Shown piece after piece: positions 48,421 through 59,182 of a DNA stretch of 64,000 bases. Source of the DNA: Rotaria sordida (taxonomy: Eukaryota; Rotifera; Eurotatoria; Philodinida; Philodinidae); NCBI GenBank assembly GCA_905250125.1, contig CAJNOL010000714.1:45268-109267 (forward strand), read 5' to 3'. Each line of letters opens with the position of its first letter. The stretch's first letter is position 1. The translations under genes and the position numbers were made by a program. A model generated the notes under the pieces. It ran no database searches. It was given only the letters and a program-made list of their open reading frames with translations, and was not told the origin of the DNA.

Positions 48421-49929
48421 TTGGAATTGTCAGCATTGAACACTAAAATTAGTCTTAATATTAAATTATATAACTTCCTTTGGTATTTATTATAACTGTA
48501 TCGACCATCATATTTCTTTTTCCCGTTCTGACAATTATCTTATGAAAATGAAGTGTCTCTTGATCATACCATTATAATATGTTTTGTTAATTAATTATCA
48601 CTAAGCAGATTTTTAAAAAAAATTGAAAACTAATCATAAAACATATTCAAGTGAGTGATATCCGATATAGAAGAGAACAAGAAAATAGCTAAATCAACGT
48701 TCATCCATCGTTTTCAATAAGATAGTTACGAGAGATAGTCTTAAAAATTCTATACTTTTTTCAACTGCAATAATGAAAATCTTAATCCATTTGTACTCTA
48801 AGACAAATAAAAGTTAATTCATTCATAACAGTCACAAATGTACAAAAAACCAAGAAAACGAATGATTCTGATTGATGACAACAATGTCTTATTTTTTTTT
48901 GTCTTTCGCTGTCTATATAAAAAATATATCAGTGAAAATAATAGACAACTTGAGTGAGAAAAATGACATATTAATCTATATCAGATAATGAAAAAACAAT
49001 CAATTTTTGAATTGAAATAATCTTCATTCTTTTATTTTTAGGTTATTTTTTACTATTGCATGTATTTCTTCTATCTTGTCGTTTGCATTTCCTTTTCTTC
49101 AATATGAGATACACAATATCAAGTGTTATTTCTGTTGTTGTTTTATGCCTAGGAAAGAGTACAGGTCATTTCTTGTTTTGATTGTTCTTAATATAGATTA
49201 TCAGACATATAAGATATTTTTTAGCTTATTGAAAATTTACATGAGAAATAAGATATAAAATCAAGAAGATAAGTTATTTTGATAAAGACTAACGACGACA
49301 ACGATTTTGAAATCGATATAGACTCAATCAGACATTTCTAAGAATTTAATTGTAGATATCACCAAGAACATTCATCATCATTTAAGATATCCGCTTAGGT
49401 ATAGACAAGACGAAATCGAAACCAGGATCAACACTTTTTTATTGAGAGTAATATCTTCTCTGGTCATGCAAAACTTGCATCAAATTTTATATTTTCACGA
49501 CTTATTAATCCTTTTGTTTTCGTAAACAACAGTTATCGAATACATAAACAACGAGCAGAATAGACATAATATCAGTGAATTAAGAAAACTAATGAATCTC
49601 TAAGAGAATAGTATAATAAATCATGCAGAATGTCTTAAACTCATTGACACTGTTAGAAAATGATATCGCATTTGTCGCTAGAACATGTATTACTAAGGAT
49701 GAAGCCAGAAGCAACAAATTTTCTAGCTAGGGTCGAAACCAAGAACAATTGGTCCCGCTTATCACTATGTATACTATAGACTGAAAAACTTCGAATTATT
49801 CCTTTAGTTCTCATGAGTCAGCAAGGTATACATATATTCTATTCTTTTTGTTGACTTGTGAAGATGATAAACATATTATTTTATCTGTTTCAAACACATA
49901 TCATTTTAGATATATTCATTATTTTAATA
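48421..49929. other. AT-rich intergenic stretch
   Basis: No exon or RNA gene recognised. Short open frames look random. Confidence 0.45.
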
Positions 49930-50778
49930 ATGATATTATTCAATTATTATTTTGAATTATTCTTAATCGTTCATGCAAGATATCTTTTAGCATATAAATG
50001 TCATGAATGTCAAGAAATGATTTTTAACTATTCAATTACAATTGATAATATTCCATCTCCAACTAGAGATGATTGTAAAATAATAACAGCTGAAAATGGT
50101 TGTTCTGTATATGTTGGATGGTTTGATGACGGTACAAGTGCAGTATATTACGATGTAGATCCAGATTTACCATTTGATAGCGTTGTAGCAAAGACAGAAC
50201 GTAAAGTAACTGTATGGTCTGGTGAATATGTAACTAATAGATTTATTAGTTATAATTGTAAACCTTCAAATATAACTCCATGTAACACTGTTGACAATAT
50301 AAAACTTGCTATTATTTCAACAGTATTTCCTACTGATGAACAAATACAAAAATTTGATACATTAATTGTTCCAACAACAGAATTTTATGGTAGTTTATGT
50401 TTACAAGTTTCAAATATGACATATTGTCCTAAAACTAATATACTTAGTTGTCAACAATGTATAGGTATTATTCAATATTTTCAACAAATAGATATATGTG
50501 CAATGTGTCCAGCTGGAAAAGCTGTAACAAACTTTTTAGATTATTATACAACATTTTTTCTTAATAATCATACTCAATTAGATAGAATAACATTAGCATG
50601 CCGAAAATATGGTGCTTGTAATTCAATAGAAAATATCAAACGAATCAAAAATACACTAATTACAAAATTTGATTTTGATAAATTCTTTCAATCAACAGCA
50701 TCGATCATAAAATCAACTACGACCATTTTATTTATGATGTTTGTTATTGGACTCTTGCACACTGATTATAGAGAATAA
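49930..50778 (+). CDS. Secreted or GPI-anchored cysteine-rich protein, unknown
   Basis: An open frame extends from 49858, but the Met at 49930 gives a better start with a compact signal peptide (MILFNYYFELFLIVHARYLLA). The mature part begins YKCHECQ and has cysteine pairs at CKIITAENGC, CNTVDN, CPKTNILSCQQC, CAMCPAG and CRKYGAC, with several N-glycosylation sites. The C terminus is hydrophobic (TTTILFMMFVIGLL) as in GPI-anchored or single-pass proteins. It is about 282 aa, with no break. I do not recognise the family; the Cys spacing is not a clear Ly6 or EGF pattern. An extracellular or cell-surface role is inferred. Confidence 0.65.
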   Translation: MILFNYYFELFLIVHARYLLAYKCHECQEMIFNYSITIDNIPSPTRDDCKIITAENGCSVYVGWFDDGTSAVYYDVDPDLPFDSVVAKTERKVTVWSGEYVTNRFISYNCKPSNITPCNTVDNIKLAIISTVFPTDEQIQKFDTLIVPTTEFYGSLCLQVSNMTYCPKTNILSCQQCIGIIQYFQQIDICAMCPAGKAVTNFLDYYTTFFLNNHTQLDRITLACRKYGACNSIENIKRIKNTLITKFDFDKFFQSTASIIKSTTTILFMMFVIGLLHTDYRE

Positions 50779-50879
50779 ATTAAATTTTCTGTTTTCTTTT
50801 TTTGATTTAGTTTGAATGAAAATTTTCAACTTAAAAAAAAAATCTGACACATTAAGAAAAATATTTCTATGATTAAATG

Positions 50880-51359
50880 TTATCGAGTGGAAAATGTAGT
50901 TATTTGATCATAATAACCATTATGATTAAGTCGTACAAGTAAATCAGATAATGATGTTTTATATCCTTTTTCAACAAGTTTTGATAAAACTAAAGATAAA
51001 AGAAAAAAAGAAATGTTTTTTTTTGTGTCATTCGTTTGCAATACCAACCTTTAAAAAGTGAAAGTACAGCAATATAATATTTTTCAAATGTTGTACGTAA
51101 TGCTTGTACACTTGTATCAGATGGATCTGTATAAGTTGCATTAAGAATCCAAGAAAATGTTTTTAGTTGACAATGAAAACGTATTATTAATGTTAAAACA
51201 TGATTCACTTCATTGAGAATTGGAGCTGCATTCGGAGTGAGCAGACAACTGAAAAACAAAAGATTATTATTTCTGTTTTTCCTAAATGACAAAAAAAATT
51301 TACTTTAACATTGTTCAATCTAAATATTCATTATGAGCAGCAGCTATTTCATTAATATG
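50880..51359 (-). pseudogene. TUBGCP6: 3' end of a gamma-tubulin complex GCP6-like gene, with in-frame stop
   Basis: Three exons on the minus strand: 51359-51304, 51248-51049 and 50989-50880, with GT-AG introns. The protein pieces are EIAAAHNEYLD, then CLLTPNAAPILNEVNHVLTL, then LVEKGYKTSLSDLLVRLNHN with a final YY. These fit the extreme C terminus of gamma-tubulin complex component 6, which has LLTEKAAPVMN and a final LLRINFNNYY. The complex nucleates microtubules at centrosomes. A TGA interrupts the first exon after EYLD at about 51317. Upstream of 51360 the sequence turns into MITE-like repeat DNA, so the rest of the gene is missing. Confidence 0.65.
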
Positions 51360-51374
51360 CTTACAATGGACCCG

Positions 51375-51620
51375 TCTGTCATGTCAGACGATTTCCTTAA
51401 CTACTTTGGTGTCAAATGATAGCCTTCAACGAGAAACTACCAAACTAAAAATATAAGCTGCCCGTGGCGCGCCTAGATCGAGATATTCAAATTTTAAGGT
51501 ATTGAAAATTTAGACATAATAACAACAGAATTTTTCGAATTCAGTTTTTTCGCAGCATTAACTATTTTTTTAAATAATCTTGCACAAATTTCGATATTTT
51601 CAGAAGGTTCAGTTACGTAT
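51375..51620. repeat. Repeat related to the MITE at 61027-61405
   Basis: TAAGCTGCCCGTGGCGCG, then ATCGAGATATTC, resembles 61000-61045 (GAGCTGCCAATAGCGTGC, then ATCGAGATATTC). It looks like one arm or a diverged copy of that element and abuts the truncated GCP6-like exon. Confidence 0.45.
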
Positions 51621-51831
51621 GAATGAGATAAAATAAGCTTCTTGTAAGAACAGTAACTAGTACATAAGATGTCGTAATGAAATGCATCGATGCTTCAATA
51701 TTCGATATATCGATATTTTTTCTAAGATTGGTTCAATGTTGTTGCAATCGAATGTGAGCTTGTAGAAACATATTTCCTAATCTTCTATAAAAATTATTGC
51801 TTTGAAAAGATAACATTAATCTGATAAAAGT

Positions 51832-52833
51832 ATGAATCTAGTGAATATCGTAGAACATCTTCTTCATTTAACTAAAGCTGAATTCGGTTCCAAAGCTAAA
51901 ACAACAACAACGAGTGATGAAATATTTGCTTCGCAGCAGTTATTTGACATACTCAAGGGTTTCAAATACAGCTGCTTCAATGAACTCCACACCTATGACT
52001 CTCTTGAATTTGACGATGAATACGATGATATGATGGATGAAGACAGTAGTGATGAGTCAGATGATGTTGAAGAAAATCAAGATCCAGATATTAGAAACTA
52101 TTTCACTTTGGAAGAAATGAAAAGTATTGTTGAATGGGTTGATCAACATCCAAATTATACAATTGCTGGTATTTCGCATAGATTTCGAAAAGTTAAATCT
52201 ATGACTTATATCAAAAGATTCAGAGAGTATATTAGTCGAAACGGCTCAAATCTTGAAAAACTAAATAAAATCAAGAATTTCATGTTAAACGAATTTTATA
52301 TTAAAAGAGCCATTGAAAAAGAAGCAGTTCATGACATTGATCTACAACTTTTTGCAATACAAAAGGCAAGAGATTTAGGTCGGGATACCTTCAAGGCAAG
52401 TGAATCATTCATCACCAGGTTCAAGAAAACACAATAAACTTATTACCCGAGCAACATCAAAAAGAAAAATTGTACTTTAAATGGTATGCATCAACCATAT
52501 TCAAATTCATTATATTTATCTAAAAATAATATATTTTAGATGCTCGAAATTGGATTGAAAGCAAAAGATCATTAATTTCAACATATACTCCACATGAAAT
52601 TCTAAACAGTGATCATTATTCGTTTCAACAAGAATATGTTTCACCGAGAACTCTTTCATTTACTGATGAACGAACAATAGAAGTAGCTATTAAAAAGAAA
52701 CACAATATTACTCACTCGTATACAGTTCAACCAATTAGTTCAGCTGCTGGTCACTTGTTAAATAAATTTTTGCTAATTCTTCACGAAAAACAAAATAAAT
52801 TTGGTGCCAGAGTGCAGAAGGATTTAATCGTGC
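51832..52833 (+). pseudogene. CENP-B-type DDE transposase relic, cut by a hairpin
   Basis: The open exon at 51832-52437 has an acidic N-terminal stretch and a CENP-B-type helix-turn-helix segment ending FKASESFITRFKKT. A frame change at about 52433 is followed by a second exon from about 52541 that opens after an ATTTTAG acceptor. It reads as the start of a pogo-like DDE domain (LSFTDERTIEVAIKKKHN, THSYTVQPISSAAG, ARVQKDL). The frame then runs into a telomere-like hairpin at 52834, and the remaining DDE domain is absent. It is the residue of a Tc1/pogo-type transposon. Confidence 0.65.
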
Positions 52834-52877
52834 GGGTGTGGGTGTGTGTATTTCCATCATTCACACCCCCACACCCT
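52834..52877. repeat. Short TGTGGG/CCCACA hairpin
   Basis: The shortest example: G arm GGGTGTGGGTGTGTG, linker TATTTCCATCAT, C arm TCACACCCCCACACCC. It interrupts the transposase frame. Confidence 0.8.
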
Positions 52878-53423
52878 ACTTTCAAGTATACTTTCTTCAA
52901 AAATAGCCATGAGTTTTATAATGTTCATGAGTATTCTGTCATAAGCCAAAATGGCTAATGAGTTTGTTTTGCTTAGTTTACAGAAAAAGTTAATAGATAA
53001 TAAATTTTCAAAAGATCTCTAAATATAGAAAATAGAATTGGAAGAGTTAAACCTCCACATTTAGACAGAGTTGAAGATAATGAATTGCATAGCATTGTCT
53101 TTAAAAATTTCCATTGAAATATGCAAGTAATAATCAGTAAATGTATTATTCACTAAGATTTTAGCTTATTCTTTGCTGAAAAATTTGTTTAACAAGTGTC
53201 TTTTCTGCACGAGTAGAGACAGAAATCAACTTTCTTTCTTCAAGTAGAAGGAAGTTAAGGGCAAAAGCGATGCTCCCTAAATTTTTGTTGATCATAATGA
53301 ATTAAAAAAGATCAAAAGAGTTTATTTGATGAAAATTACATTTAACTATAATACTATAATTAGCCGATACTACATTTATTTTATTTGAACTTAAAAAAGA
53401 ACATCAGTTTATTATAATATAAA

Positions 53424-54151
53424 TTATGGTGATTTATCATCAGCTTTTGCGTTTGTTTCTTCGGTCTCTTTGTTGATATCTTTCAAATCTTGCGATTTAC
53501 CATCAGCTTTTGCCTTTGTTTCTTCGATCTCTTTGTTGAGATCTTGTAAATCTGCTTCCAAGCTGTCAGCAATTTTATTTTGCGTAGCTGCACCCTCGTC
53601 ATTGTCAGCGTTTTCACCTTTTTCGAGCGCTTCATCAAGTTGTGTTTTCAATACCTTTTATTCCTCTTCCAATTCCTTAATCCTTTGAGTCCTGTAGGAG
53701 TCAGCCAATAAGTATAATTGACGATTTGAGTGGGAATGGAGGTCGCTCAAAGATGACTTAATATTTGTATAGTCTTTTGTGATAGCACGATGAATTATGA
53801 TATTAACTTTTTAAAATTCAAGTTATATAATGAAACTTTTTTCAGGCTAAAGAAACTGGGCATGGTACACTTGTCAATGCTTTCCATACACCTCATCATT
53901 CGTGCAAGCTTGTAGTGGCCTCTACCGACTTCTCATATTTTTAGAAAATATTTGTCTAAGATTCTCAAAAACTCGAGGATTAGAAAATTTTCAAAGTGGT
54001 ACGTATGTGTACCACCAGAACTCAAAGGGTTAAGCTGTAAGATAAAAATCATAAAAAACATAATGCTAACAAAAATAGTCAAATCAGTAAAGGTTACCTC
54101 CGCTTTTACGTCTTCTTTTTTGATATTTTCAACTTGTGCTCTTTGTGACAT
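53424..54151 (-). pseudogene. Small coiled-coil protein gene with in-frame stop
   Basis: First exon at 54151 (MSQRAQVENIKKEDVKAE), with a GTAACC donor after the GAG. The last exon, about 53690-53424, encodes TQRIKELEEE, then TAA, then a highly charged coiled coil with two repeats (DLNKEIEETKAKADGKSQ and DINKETEETNAKADDKS). The stop at about 53659 is in frame with both sides, so the exon is either mutated or spliced differently. The segments between are not convincingly coding. The function is unknown. Confidence 0.4.
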
Positions 54152-54432
54152 AATTGTAGTTTGTATGTTTTATCAGAACTTTCTTTAGTAAGAATGAATA
54201 CGGATAAAAAAAGCAATGGATGTCAGTCTCATTCTTCTCTTATCAAATACCACATATTTTCTTCTTGGAAAAAAAATGTCTCGGTTTAGTTATTCATAAA
54301 AAATGCGTACAATCGACAGAAAATACTTTTGTTTCGAAAGTACTATATTTGCAACATTAGCAACTCAAAAGAATAAAATTCAGAATTTTTTGGACAAAAT
54401 AAGAAATAATTTAGAAGAAGCATTTTGTAAAG

Positions 54433-54579
54433 GGTGTGGGTCTGGATGTGGGTGTGGGTGTTTATCTTCTCTTCACTTACACCCACACGCCCACACCTAC
54501 ACCTACACCCACACCCACACCCACACCCACCCACACCCACCTACACTCACACCCACACTCACACCCACACCCACACCCC
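54433..54579. repeat. TGTGGG/CCCACA hairpin
   Basis: G arm of about 35 bp, linker TTATCTTCTCTTCACTTAC (reverse complement has GTGAAGAGAAGATAA), long and regular C arm. Confidence 0.9.
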
Positions 54580-54721
54580 GCCTTGCGTTATTTGCCGGCG
54601 CATAGGATCGAACCGAAACACAATGCCTTCTGTGTACATTTACTTTTTACGTTGCAAATATCTCTCGCACTTGACCACACATGATTGATCACGATATAGT
54701 TAGAGAGAAAAGCCTGTGTTC

Positions 54722-54800
54722 GTGTGTGGGTGTGGATGAGGGGTAACAATGATTGTTTCTCTTGTTCCACACTAACGCTCACGCGCTCACTCACATCCCG
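54722..54800. repeat. TGTGGG/CCCACA hairpin (degenerate)
   Basis: Short G arm, linker AACAATGATTGTTTCTC, degenerate C arm (CACTAACGCTCACGCGCTCAC). Confidence 0.65.
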
Positions 54801-54861
54801 TTTAAATACGCAATCTCGTTCACACTATAAATTCAGTTGTGTCATAACTTCAGTGATCACA

Positions 54862-55041
54862 ATTGGCGAATACTCCCAAGAAATTCGCCGATTGACGAAC
54901 ACCGTGATCCAAAAAATTTTTTTATTGGCGAATTTCCCCACAAAATTCGCCAATTAGCGAACACCGTAATCTTAAAAAATTGTTTATTGGCGAATTTCGT
55001 GAGGACGTTCGTCATTGGCGAACATACTGTTGGCGAAATTA
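54862..55041. repeat. Tandem repeat with TTGGCGAA/TTCGCCAA palindromes
   Basis: About three units of about 65 bp, each with TTGGCGAATTT followed by its inverted partner AATTCGCCAATT and a shared GCGAACACCGTRATC. It sits between a hairpin and an unpaired C-rich tract. Confidence 0.7.
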
Positions 55042-55050
55042 CAGAGACTC

Positions 55051-55080
55051 CACCCGCACCCCATCCCACACACCCACACA
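55051..55080. repeat. Single-arm C-rich telomere-like tract
   Basis: CCACCCGCACCCC followed by CCCACACACCCACAC, with no G arm immediately to the left. It directly follows the TTGGCGAA repeat. Confidence 0.6.
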
Positions 55081-55229
55081 CTATTCTCGATTCAACAGTG
55101 TAGTATAGTGCTTGTTATTGATTATTAAAATAAAAGGAATTATAGTGAGCAAGTTAAAATCAAATTCTGTCTGTGTTACGTGGGAAGAGAAAGAGTAAAA
55201 AGAATGTCTATCAATAATGAAAAAGGCCT

Positions 55230-56180
55230 TCAAGCGTTGGGTGCCAGCAAATGACGGATGATGGGATCTTTTGTGCATCTAAAAGAAGAACATGATTAGT
55301 TGACGTTTGAGTTCATTCCCATACACATACCCAACTATGAACTCGTGCTTGTTCAGTTTTTTATCTCCACTGACATCTAGCTTGCTGATGATTTCTGAAG
55401 CACGTTTTTCAGGATCACGATCTGCTTTTCGATCGGTTTCGCCGAGTAAGTCATACTGAAATTTAGCATATTTTGCTTCATGAAAAACAAGAACGGAAAT
55501 AGAAATATTGAAATCGTACCATAGCCGAAATCATAATAGCCAATTCTTTTTGATCGATATGTCCGTCATCCGAGGTATCGCATCTGAATGACAGAAAAAA
55601 AACATGCAAAAGGTTACTCGACCGAACTCACATATCGAACACCACTTCGAGTCGATTATTCAAATCTCCGTGACACGTAGCAGCAACAGCAAGGAGAAAT
55701 TCATTGAAGTCAATCACATTATCACGATTAGCATCGAACATGGAAAATGCAAGCCTTAAGTGAGAGAGAAAGGCAAGATGAAATAGAAAAAAATCTGTTG
55801 ACTTACTGGCAGAAAGCATCCGCGTTGCCACCTGAGTAGAATATTTTATACATATGAACAAATTGTGTTTTGTTAAGTTTGCCCGTTGGACAGTCACGAA
55901 GAAAGTTCTAGAAACAAAACTGAGTTCACAAATACAAGTGTATATATACAATTAATTACGGTGTGCCATTTTCGAATTTCTAAAAAAATACAAATGGAAC
56001 AGCTAAATCACATCAACCGGATGTGTTTTCCTACCCGCTTCGCTATAGTTGGTACTAGTTTTGAGCATTGCAATTTCTAAAATAAAAAATCCTCATGAAA
56101 ATATTAATGAAAGAGAGAATGAACCAACGTTTAGCCGTGAGCTGCTTCGGTGGTCCTTCCGTGACGCCTTTATTGCCCAT
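55230..56180 (-). CDS. Neuronal calcium sensor-type EF-hand protein
   Basis: Eight exons on the minus strand: 56180-56129, 56076-56035, 55979-55960, 55907-55807, 55754-55632, 55583-55520, 55455-55331 and 55278-55230. The total is 576 nt exactly (191 aa). The start MGNKGVTEG suits N-terminal myristoylation. The degenerate first EF hand carries the family mark NFLRDCPTGKL. Three canonical loops follow: DANRDNVIDFNE, DTSDDGHIDQKE and DVSGDKKLNKHE. The end IIRHLLAPNA is typical of the family. These proteins switch membrane binding with calcium and regulate receptors, kinases or channels. Whether it is NCS1, visinin or recoverin type cannot be fixed. All splice sites are GT-AG and no break is seen. 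Confidence 0.92.
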
Positions 56181-56762
56181 AATCGTTACTAGTGGAAAGA
56201 TGAAGAAAGTGAAAAATCTGAAAGATAAATCATGCGAAGAGGCAATAAATACTTTAGCAAAAAAGAGATAAGTAACAGTCTGGTGACACAAATTCATTTG
56301 TAAAAAGTGTGATAAATGAAAAAAAAGAAAGTTGAGATCCAGTACAGTGAGTGAAACATCTCACCATGATTTGCTCGTTCTAACAAAATGAAACTCATGG
56401 ATGGTGACATACAAAAAAGAAAGTGGTCAACATTTCGGTTGATAAATACCGAATAATGGGCATCTCTGAATAAAAAGTGGTCGTGATATTTTCGTTCATA
56501 TATTTCTTTATGAGTGAGACTTGAAAATTTTTCTAAAGAATTCTTCATCAAAAAATTGATCATGGAAGAAAACTTCATCATAGCATTTTCTAAATAACGA
56601 CTTGTTAACTCTTGATTTCCAAAATGAGCCGACTTCTACTAGTGTTCTCGTTAAACTGTAAAAAAAGCTGTCAGTTGCTCCTGGATGTGAAGTTGTTGTA
56701 GTTCAAGGTTTATTTGGAATGTAAAGAAAAGCTAAAAACTCTTGGCTACTATACATCATACT
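56181..56762. other. Intergenic stretch upstream of the NCS gene
   Basis: No gene recognised. The 95-codon minus frame at 56294-56581 lacks any domain. Confidence 0.4.
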
Positions 56763-58291
56763 CAAAATGACTGAAAGGATCCTTCCCGATTTGGTGATTT
56801 AGCTGGAACAAGAACGTCCTATATATGGTTTTGTAGAGAATTTTGAGGCGCATCGAATAGTATATAGAAAGTTAAATTTTCATTGAGTTTTCATGCCATA
56901 AGAGCCCATATATCGGGTATTAATCAATAGGAATTTACAAATACCAGGAGCTTTATGGTGTTCTGTAATAAATATATGTGAATCTCGTTTTAAAACACAA
57001 TTCAATACAGTTATGGGTGCTTTTCAATTTTTTATAATTGATAAGTTTGACTGCAGCTATTTTATAGTTAAAAAGGGTCGTTTCCCATAGGTCTAGGCTG
57101 TTTATTGGTAAAATGACATTTCAGTGTGCTCAGTCCTGTACCACAGGACAATTGAGCAACAACGTGAAACTTTCTCAAAAACTGCATACCAGTAGCCTCT
57201 ACATGTTTCATAGATAAAATCTTTCGGAACAGTAGGGGCTGACTGGTAGCATATTAGATAGTGGTGCAAAATACTCTATTTTAGCTAATTATGACCCAGA
57301 TATATTGCCAAAATCTTGACAATATTCAGCACTTCTGATAAAAACTTTTATCTATAAATAATCATTGAAGTATGCCTCATCATTTGACGTAAATAAGTTC
57401 TTTGCAGATTGAAAGAAAAGTTTTCGAGCCCCAGACCTCTGGAGGGGGGGTACGGGTACACGGAAAAATTTTTCTTTACACTGAACACCAACTCTATATG
57501 AATTCTTTTAGAGTTTCATCCATACATAATATATGCATGACTGGGAATGAAATTGATAACAGAATTTCAAAAAAAAGGACCATTGTTTGGAACCTTATCC
57601 CTGTGCCCCCTTCAGGGGTCTGGGGCTCGAAAACTTTTCTTTCAATCTGCAAAGAACTTATTTATGTCAAATGATGAGGCATACTTCAATGATTATTTAT
57701 AGATAAAAGTTTTTATCAGAAGTGCTGAATATTGTCAAGATTTTGGCAATATATCTGGGCCATAATTAGCTAAAATAGAGTATTTTGCACTACTATCTCA
57801 TATGCTACTAGTCAGCCCCTACTGTTCCGAAAGATTTTATCTATGAAACATGTAGAGGCTACTGGTGTGCAGTTTTTGAGAAAATTTCACGTTGTTGCTC
57901 AATTGTCCTGTGGTACAGGACTGAGCACACTGAAATGTCATTTTACCAATAAACAGCCTAGACCTATGGGAAACGACCCTTTTTAATTATAAAATAGCTG
58001 CAGTCAAACTTATCAATTATAAAAAATTGAAAAGCACCCACATCTGTATTGAATTGTGTTTTAAAACGAGATTCACATATATTTATTACAGAGCACCATA
58101 AAGCTCCTGGTATTTGTAAATTCCTATAGATTAATACCCGATATATGGGCTCTTATGACATGAAAACTCAATGAAAATTTAACTTCCTATATACTATTCG
58201 ATGCGCCTCAAAATTCTCTACAAAACCATATATAGGACGTTCTTGTTCCAACTAAACCATCAAATCCAGCAGGGTCCTTTAGTGTTTTTGA
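56763..58291. repeat. Long palindrome, arms about 680 bp
   Basis: The left arm (about 56763-57450) reappears almost unchanged in inverted orientation at about 57605-58291, with a spacer of about 155 bp. Matches include GTCCTGTGGTACAGGACTG, itself partly palindromic, and AACAGTAGGGGCTGACTGGTA against its inverse. The outer ends keep AAAGGAYCC to GGTCCTTT and a more diverged CAAAA...ACT edge. No transposase ORF is present. It is a candidate fold-back transposon. Confidence 0.85.
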
Positions 58292-58860
58292 CCGCTTTAT
58301 CGGATTGGGAAGAGAAAAGCACGAAACTTAACTTTCAGAAGCTCGTCTGTAGTCGTTTTCAATAAAAAGAAAGGTGTCTCAAAGTTGATGTAGTTTTTTG
58401 TGTTCGTGAAAACATCTAACAAACACATGCTGCAATAGCAACGGTAAATGACTTAAACAATAAGAAATTTAAGGTTGCTTTCCTGGATATATGTAAAATT
58501 CTATTAACTATATTTCATAAATAGACATTTTCAACGACTTAAAAATGACTATATTAGTTTTTCAGCTATGTTGGTGTTTGGTTTCGAATTAATGAAATAC
58601 TCATTGCGTTTATTGAACAGCTCACTATCCATTTCAAAAAAAAAGACAATCGCTGTCTATAATCGATTATTGCCAAAGGGAGCGTAATAAATTAATGACG
58701 GGAACATACAACAATCATATTCAGTTTTCAATCGCCAAAATTCATAAGAATCAACTATTCAAATGCCATTCATCATAATCAATTTCAAAGTATATGATAA
58801 GAAGAAATGATAAGGAATGGTTGAACTTCATGTATGAACAGTCAATTCAACCAAGCAGTG

Positions 58861-59182
58861 AGAGTAGACAGAGATGGAACCGGTCTACCGGTAATGACTG
58901 GGACACTGATGATACCCCAGTTTATCAGGAAAACCCGACCTATCGACAAAATATCGATCTACAGATAACAGGCTGAAGCTTAAAATGAAATCTTCTTGCG
59001 CAGTGAACTCTCTTGTGAGTTACCTTCGTACCTTGAATACAATCATAGAGCAGGAAAGTGAAAAATATAGAGCAGTATAGATCGGTTTAGACCGGTCAGA
59101 CCGATTTGGACCGGTCGATCCAAAATCCAGACCGATACCGAACCGGCCGGTTACCGGTGGCGGTTCCATCTCTGAGAGTAGA
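58861..59182. mobile_element. hAT-like MITE with 8-bp target duplication
   Basis: The element at 58869-59174 (306 bp) starts CAGAGATGGAACCGG and ends with the inverted CGGTTCCATCTCTG. The direct repeat AGAGTAGA flanks it at 58861-58868 and 59175-59182. The 8-bp duplication and a CAGNG-type end are typical of the hAT superfamily. The inside carries more GACCGGTC/CCGGT motifs and no transposase. Confidence 0.85.
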
